Positions 7,441 to 9,897 of a stretch of DNA of 9,897 bases are shown here, piece by piece; positions within the stretch are counted from its first letter, which is position 1, and each line of letters starts with the position of its first letter. The stretch covers positions 1 through 9,897 of the forward strand of contig JAVHVN010000007.1 in NCBI GenBank assembly GCA_032160545.1, in the 5' to 3' direction. The translations under genes were made by a program, and so were the position numbers. The notes below the pieces were generated by a model. It was not told the DNA's origin, did not search any database, and saw only the letters and a program-made list of their open reading frames with translations. Origin of the DNA: DATGFB01 sp032160545 (GTDB lineage Bacteria; Actinomycetota; Actinomycetes; Mycobacteriales; Jatrophihabitantaceae).

Positions 7441-7454
7441 TGGAACAGGTTATA
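7441..7454. promoter_or_regulatory. KstR-type operator, kstD side
   Basis: On the plus strand this 14-mer reads TGGAACAGGTTATA and fits the KstR consensus TnnAACnnGTTnnA at all eight fixed positions. The outer arms (GG and AT) are not symmetric, so it is a less perfect palindrome than the hsaE-side box. KstR is the TetR-family repressor of cholesterol catabolism in actinobacteria and is released by CoA thioesters of cholesterol metabolites. The box ends one base before the kstD start codon region and overlaps its putative -10. Confidence 0.75.
7449..7454 (-). promoter_or_regulatory. Putative -10 element of kstD; leaderless or near-leaderless transcript
   Basis: Read on the minus strand, TATAAC ends nine bases before the kstD ATG. 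With the usual 6-9 base gap, the purine start would be the A at 7441 or the A of the ATG at 7439, leaving a leader of 0-2 bases. The absence of a Shine-Dalgarno in front of kstD agrees with this. No good -35 hexamer stands 16-18 bases upstream. The hexamer is one half of the KstR-type box at 7441-7454, so repressor and RNA polymerase would compete directly. This is inference from sequence; no transcript start is known. Confidence 0.5.
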
Positions 7455-7507
7455 GTCAGGTCTTGGTTCGACGCCATAGACAAGGCCTAGAATCCGAATA
7501 CATCGTG

Positions 7508-7521
7508 TAGAACTCGTTCTA
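7508..7521. promoter_or_regulatory. KstR-type operator, hsaE side (perfect palindrome)
   Basis: TAGAACTCGTTCTA is a perfect 6-2-6 inverted repeat that fits the KstR consensus TnnAACnnGTTnnA exactly. It ends 16 bases before the hsaE ATG and 5 bases before its Shine-Dalgarno. Its first half, TAGAAC, could itself act as a -10; alternatively TAGAAT at 7488-7493 is the -10 and the box lies just downstream of the transcription start. Either way, binding would block hsaE-hsaG-hsaF expression. Centre-to-centre distance to the kstD-side box is 67 bp. Confidence 0.88.
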
Positions 7522-7526
7522 GATAT

Positions 7527-7533
7527 GGGGAGG
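7527..7533 (+). promoter_or_regulatory. Ribosome binding site of hsaE
   Basis: GGGGAGG stands four bases before the hsaE ATG at 7538. It supports this start and contrasts with kstD on the other side of the divergent region, which has no such site. Confidence 0.75.
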
Positions 7534-7537
7534 CCAC

Positions 7538-8335
7538 ATGCTGCCGGCGGACGAGCGCCAGGCCGCGGCGCTCGCGCTGCGCGCGGCCGAGTCGACCCGC
7601 GCCGGCATCGCGCCGCTGGTGCAGACGTTCCCCGACATCGACGTCGACGACGCCTACCGTATCCAGCTGATCAACGTCGGGCTGCGACTCGACGGGGGCG
7701 CCACCGTCGTCGGGCACAAGGTCGGGCTCTCGTCCGCGGCGATGCAGCAGATGATGGGCGTGGACGAGCCCGACTACGGCCACCTGCTCAGCGACATGGT
7801 GCTCACCGAGCAGACGGCCGCGGACGCCACGCGCTGGTTGCTGCCGCGCGTCGAGCCCGAGGTCGGCTTCATCCTCGGTGCCGACCTGCCCGGCGAGGAC
7901 TGCACCGAGGCCGACGTGCTGGCTGCGACCGAAGCGGTCACCGCCGCGCTCGAACTCATCGACAGCCGCATCGTGGACTGGCGCATCGGCCTGGCCGACA
8001 CGATCGCCGACAACGCGTCGTCGGCCGGGTTCGTCCTCGGCGAGGCGCGGGTCAAGCCCGGCGACGTCGACCTGCGCGACATCCCGGTCGAGCTGCGGCG
8101 CAACGGCGACGTGGTCGGCGTCGGCCGCTCGGACGCCGTCCTCGGCAACCCGGCGACGTCGGTGGCATGGCTGGCCCGCAAGGTCGCCTCGTTCGGCGTG
8201 CGGCTGAAGGCGGGCCACATCATCCTGCCGGGATCGTGTACCCGTGCCGTCGACGTGCGGCCCGGCGACGTCCTCACCGGCGACTTCGGGCCGCTCGGCC
8301 CGGTGACGCTGCGGTTCGAAGGAGCCCGGTCATGA
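7538..8335 (+). CDS. hsaE: 2-hydroxyhexa-2,4-dienoate hydratase (2-keto-4-pentenoate hydratase family)
   Basis: The 265-residue protein is of the MhpD/BphH/HsaE family. GHKVGLSS at 59-66 carries the conserved Lys61. The acidic residues Glu106 and Glu108 (RVEPEVGF) and Glu139 (LELIDSR) form the expected divalent-metal site. The C-terminal LPGSCTRAVDVRPGD segment around 229-244 is the family's usual substrate-side loop. In steroid catabolism HsaE hydrates 2-hydroxyhexa-2,4-dienoate, the HsaD product from rings A/B, to 4-hydroxy-2-oxohexanoate in the cytoplasm. The start is ATG 7538 with GGGGAGG four bases ahead and a KstR-type box upstream. The stop TGA (8333-8335) overlaps the hsaG ATG. A hydratase for aromatic meta-cleavage would look similar, but the divergent kstD, the KstR-type box and the following hsaG-hsaF make the steroid assignment strong. 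Confidence 0.94.
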   Translation: MLPADERQAAALALRAAESTRAGIAPLVQTFPDIDVDDAYRIQLINVGLRLDGGATVVGHKVGLSSAAMQQMMGVDEPDYGHLLSDMVLTEQTAADATRWLLPRVEPEVGFILGADLPGEDCTEADVLAATEAVTAALELIDSRIVDWRIGLADTIADNASSAGFVLGEARVKPGDVDLRDIPVELRRNGDVVGVGRSDAVLGNPATSVAWLARKVASFGVRLKAGHIILPGSCTRAVDVRPGDVLTGDFGPLGPVTLRFEGARS

Positions 8336-9246
8336 CCGTCTCGAGCACGAAGGCCAGCGCAGCGATCGTCGGATCCGGCAACATCGGCACCGACCTGCTC
8401 TACAAGCTGCGCCGCTCGCAGCTGATCGAGCCGCGCTGGATGGTCGGCGTCGACCCGGCGAGCGAGGGACTCAAGCGGGCCGCCGACCTCGGCCTCGAGA
8501 CGACCTCGGACGGCGTCGACGCGCTGCTGGCGCGGGCCGAGCTGCCCGACCTGGTGTTCGAGGCCACCTCGGCCTACGTGCACCGCGAGAACGCGCCGCG
8601 CTACCAGCAGGCCGGCATCCGCGCGATCGACCTGACGCCCGCGGCGATCGGCCCGTACGTCGTGCCGCCGGCCAACCTGCGTGAGCACCTGGACGCCGCG
8701 AACGTCAACATGATCACGTGCGGTGGCCAGGCCACGATCCCGATGGTCTACGCGGTCTCGCGCGTCGTCGAGGTGCCCTACGCCGAGATCGTGGCCACCG
8801 TCGCGTCCACCTCGGCCGGCCCGGGCACGCGCGCGAACATCGACGAGTTCACCCGGACGACCAGCCGCGGCGTCGAGGTGATCGGCGGCGCGCAGCGCGG
8901 CAAGGCGATCATCGTGCTCAATCCGGCCGATCCACCGATGATCATGCGCGACACGATCTTCTGCGCGATCCCCGAGGACGCCGACCGTGACGCGATCGCG
9001 GCGTCCGTTCGGGCCGTCGTCGCCGCTGTGCAGAGCTACGTTCCGGGATACCGGCTGTTGCAGGACCCGCAGTTCGAGGACCCGTCGGACGTCAGCGGCG
9101 GCATGGCCCGGGTCTCGATCTTCGTCGAGGTCGAGGGCGCCGGCGACTACCTGCCGCCCTACGCGGGCAACCTCGACATCATGACGGCCGCCGCCACCAA
9201 GGTCGGCGAGGAGATGGCGCGCATCCTGATCGGAGCCTCGGCATGA
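8332..9246 (+). CDS. hsaG: Acylating propionaldehyde/acetaldehyde dehydrogenase
   Basis: The product has 304 residues, the usual length for the DmpF/BphJ/HsaG family. The NAD-binding motif GSGNIG is at 14-19. The catalytic thiol Cys130 lies in ITCGGQATIP, RDTIF is at 206-210 and the GNLDIMTAAA segment is at 279-288. The enzyme oxidises propanal (steroid pathway) or acetaldehyde to the CoA thioester with NAD+, and works in a channelling complex with the aldolase HsaF. The start ATG 8332 overlaps the hsaE stop (ATGA) and is preceded by AAGGAG at 8319-8324 with a seven-base spacer. The frame is open to 7525 upstream, but that part is the shadow of hsaE. The stop overlaps the hsaF ATG. The family is certain; propanal preference is inferred from context. 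Confidence 0.95.
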   Translation: MTVSSTKASAAIVGSGNIGTDLLYKLRRSQLIEPRWMVGVDPASEGLKRAADLGLETTSDGVDALLARAELPDLVFEATSAYVHRENAPRYQQAGIRAIDLTPAAIGPYVVPPANLREHLDAANVNMITCGGQATIPMVYAVSRVVEVPYAEIVATVASTSAGPGTRANIDEFTRTTSRGVEVIGGAQRGKAIIVLNPADPPMIMRDTIFCAIPEDADRDAIAASVRAVVAAVQSYVPGYRLLQDPQFEDPSDVSGGMARVSIFVEVEGAGDYLPPYAGNLDIMTAAATKVGEEMARILIGASA

Positions 9247-9897
9247 CGCTGCCCCGCACCTACAGCGCGAACGTGGACCTGCGCATCACCGACACCTCGC
9301 TGCGCGACGGCTCGCACCACAAGCGGCACCAGTTCAGCGCCGAGGAGGTGCGCTCGATCGTCGCGGCGCTCGACGAGGCCGGCGTGCCCGTCATCGAGGT
9401 CGCGCACGGTGACGGCCTCGGCGGCTCGTCCTTCAACTACGGCTTCTCGCGCACGCCCGAGCAGGAACTGATCTCCATCGCCGCGAAGACCGCCAAGCGC
9501 GCCAGGATCGCCGTGCTGATGCTGCCCGGCGTCGGTGTGAAGGACGACATCCGGATCGCGCAGGACAACGGTGCGTCGATCTGCCGGATCGCGACCCACT
9601 GCACCGAGGCCGACATCTCGATCCAGCACTTCGGGCTGGCACGCGAACTCGGTCTCGAAACCGTCGGGTTCCTGATGATGTCGCACTCGCAGCCGCCCGA
9701 GGTCCTGGCCGGGCAGGCCCGGATCATGGCCGATGCCGGATGCCAGTGTGTCTACGTCGTCGACTCCGCGGGCGCACTGGTTCTCGACCAGGTCGCCGAC
9801 CGGGTGTCGGCGCTCGCGGCCGAGCTCGGCGACGACGCGCAGATCGGCTTCCATGGCCACGAGAACCTCGACCTCGCCGTGGCGAACTCGGTGTTCG
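9243..9897 (+). CDS. hsaF: 4-hydroxy-2-oxohexanoate/4-hydroxy-2-oxovalerate aldolase, 3' end outside window
   Basis: 218 codons are visible of a protein that is normally about 345 residues. The frame runs to the window edge without a stop, so this is a cut and not a truncation. The DRE-TIM class II aldolase motif ITDTSLRDGSHHKRHQF is at 15-31. Arg21, metal ligand Asp22 and catalytic His25 have the spacing known from BphI. The second metal motif GFHGHEN supplies His204 and His206. It cleaves 4-hydroxy-2-oxohexanoate to pyruvate and propanal and passes the aldehyde to HsaG. The ATG at 9243 overlaps the hsaG stop (ATGA), with GGAG seven bases upstream (9232-9235). The wording RDGSHHKRHQF and THCTEADISIQHFG is characteristic of actinobacterial HsaF-type aldolases. 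The C-terminal communication domain that contacts HsaG is not in the window. Confidence 0.95.
   Translation, partial: MTLPRTYSANVDLRITDTSLRDGSHHKRHQFSAEEVRSIVAALDEAGVPVIEVAHGDGLGGSSFNYGFSRTPEQELISIAAKTAKRARIAVLMLPGVGVKDDIRIAQDNGASICRIATHCTEADISIQHFGLARELGLETVGFLMMSHSQPPEVLAGQARIMADAGCQCVYVVDSAGALVLDQVADRVSALAAELGDDAQIGFHGHENLDLAVANSVF

Noticed and set aside
7525..8331. N-terminal extension of HsaG by about 269 residues
   Set aside because: It is the out-of-frame reading of hsaE. AAGGAG plus ATG at 8332 begins the normal-length 304-residue protein.
1..9897. tRNA, rRNA, CRISPR array, insertion sequence, phage or toxin-antitoxin signature
   Set aside because: No repeat array, transposase, terminal inverted repeats or RNA gene pattern was seen by eye. 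The space is filled by ordinary chromosomal genes with uniform composition.

Overview
The window is a strongly GC-rich actinobacterial chromosome segment. This is supported by third-position G/C bias on both strands, GTG starts, many 4-nt ATGA overlaps, KstR-type operators and HsaE/HsaG/HsaF-type protein sequences. The genus cannot be fixed from the sequence alone. Steroid-degrading actinomycetes such as Mycobacteriales, Pseudonocardiales or Nocardioides relatives all fit.

Layout. Positions 2-700 (+) hold the C-terminal part of an ECF42-type sigma factor cut by the window edge. It converges on a rhomboid protease (734-1534, -). From 7439 down to 1571 on the minus strand runs a tightly packed operon: kstD (3-ketosteroid delta1-dehydrogenase), a MaoC-fold enoyl-CoA hydratase of the Hsd4B type, a second flavoprotein that fits 3-ketosteroid delta4-(5alpha)-dehydrogenase, an SDR, and a DapB/2,4-diaminopentanoate-dehydrogenase-like protein of unknown substrate. 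The rhomboid gene follows 36 bp later and is probably unrelated in function. On the plus strand, diverging from kstD, are hsaE, hsaG and the first 218 codons of hsaF. The genes are packed end to end and no gene-free stretch reaches 300 bases.

How it works together. hsaE-hsaG-hsaF encode the last steps of A/B-ring catabolism: 2-hydroxyhexa-2,4-dienoate to 4-hydroxy-2-oxohexanoate, then pyruvate plus propanal, then propionyl-CoA. KstD makes 1,4-diene-3-ketosteroids. The delta4-dehydrogenase candidate would feed it from 5alpha-reduced 3-ketosteroids, and the Hsd4B-type hydratase serves side-chain beta-oxidation. The SDR and DapB-like pair resembles, from memory, the M. tuberculosis neighbours Rv0927c-Rv0926c. 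Here the pair is embedded in a steroid operon, which hints at an undescribed steroid role.

Regulation. The 98-bp divergent region holds two sequences that fit the KstR operator pattern TnnAACnnGTTnnA, one for each direction. The kstD-side box contains a TATAAC -10-like hexamer placed so that the kstD mRNA would be leaderless or nearly so.
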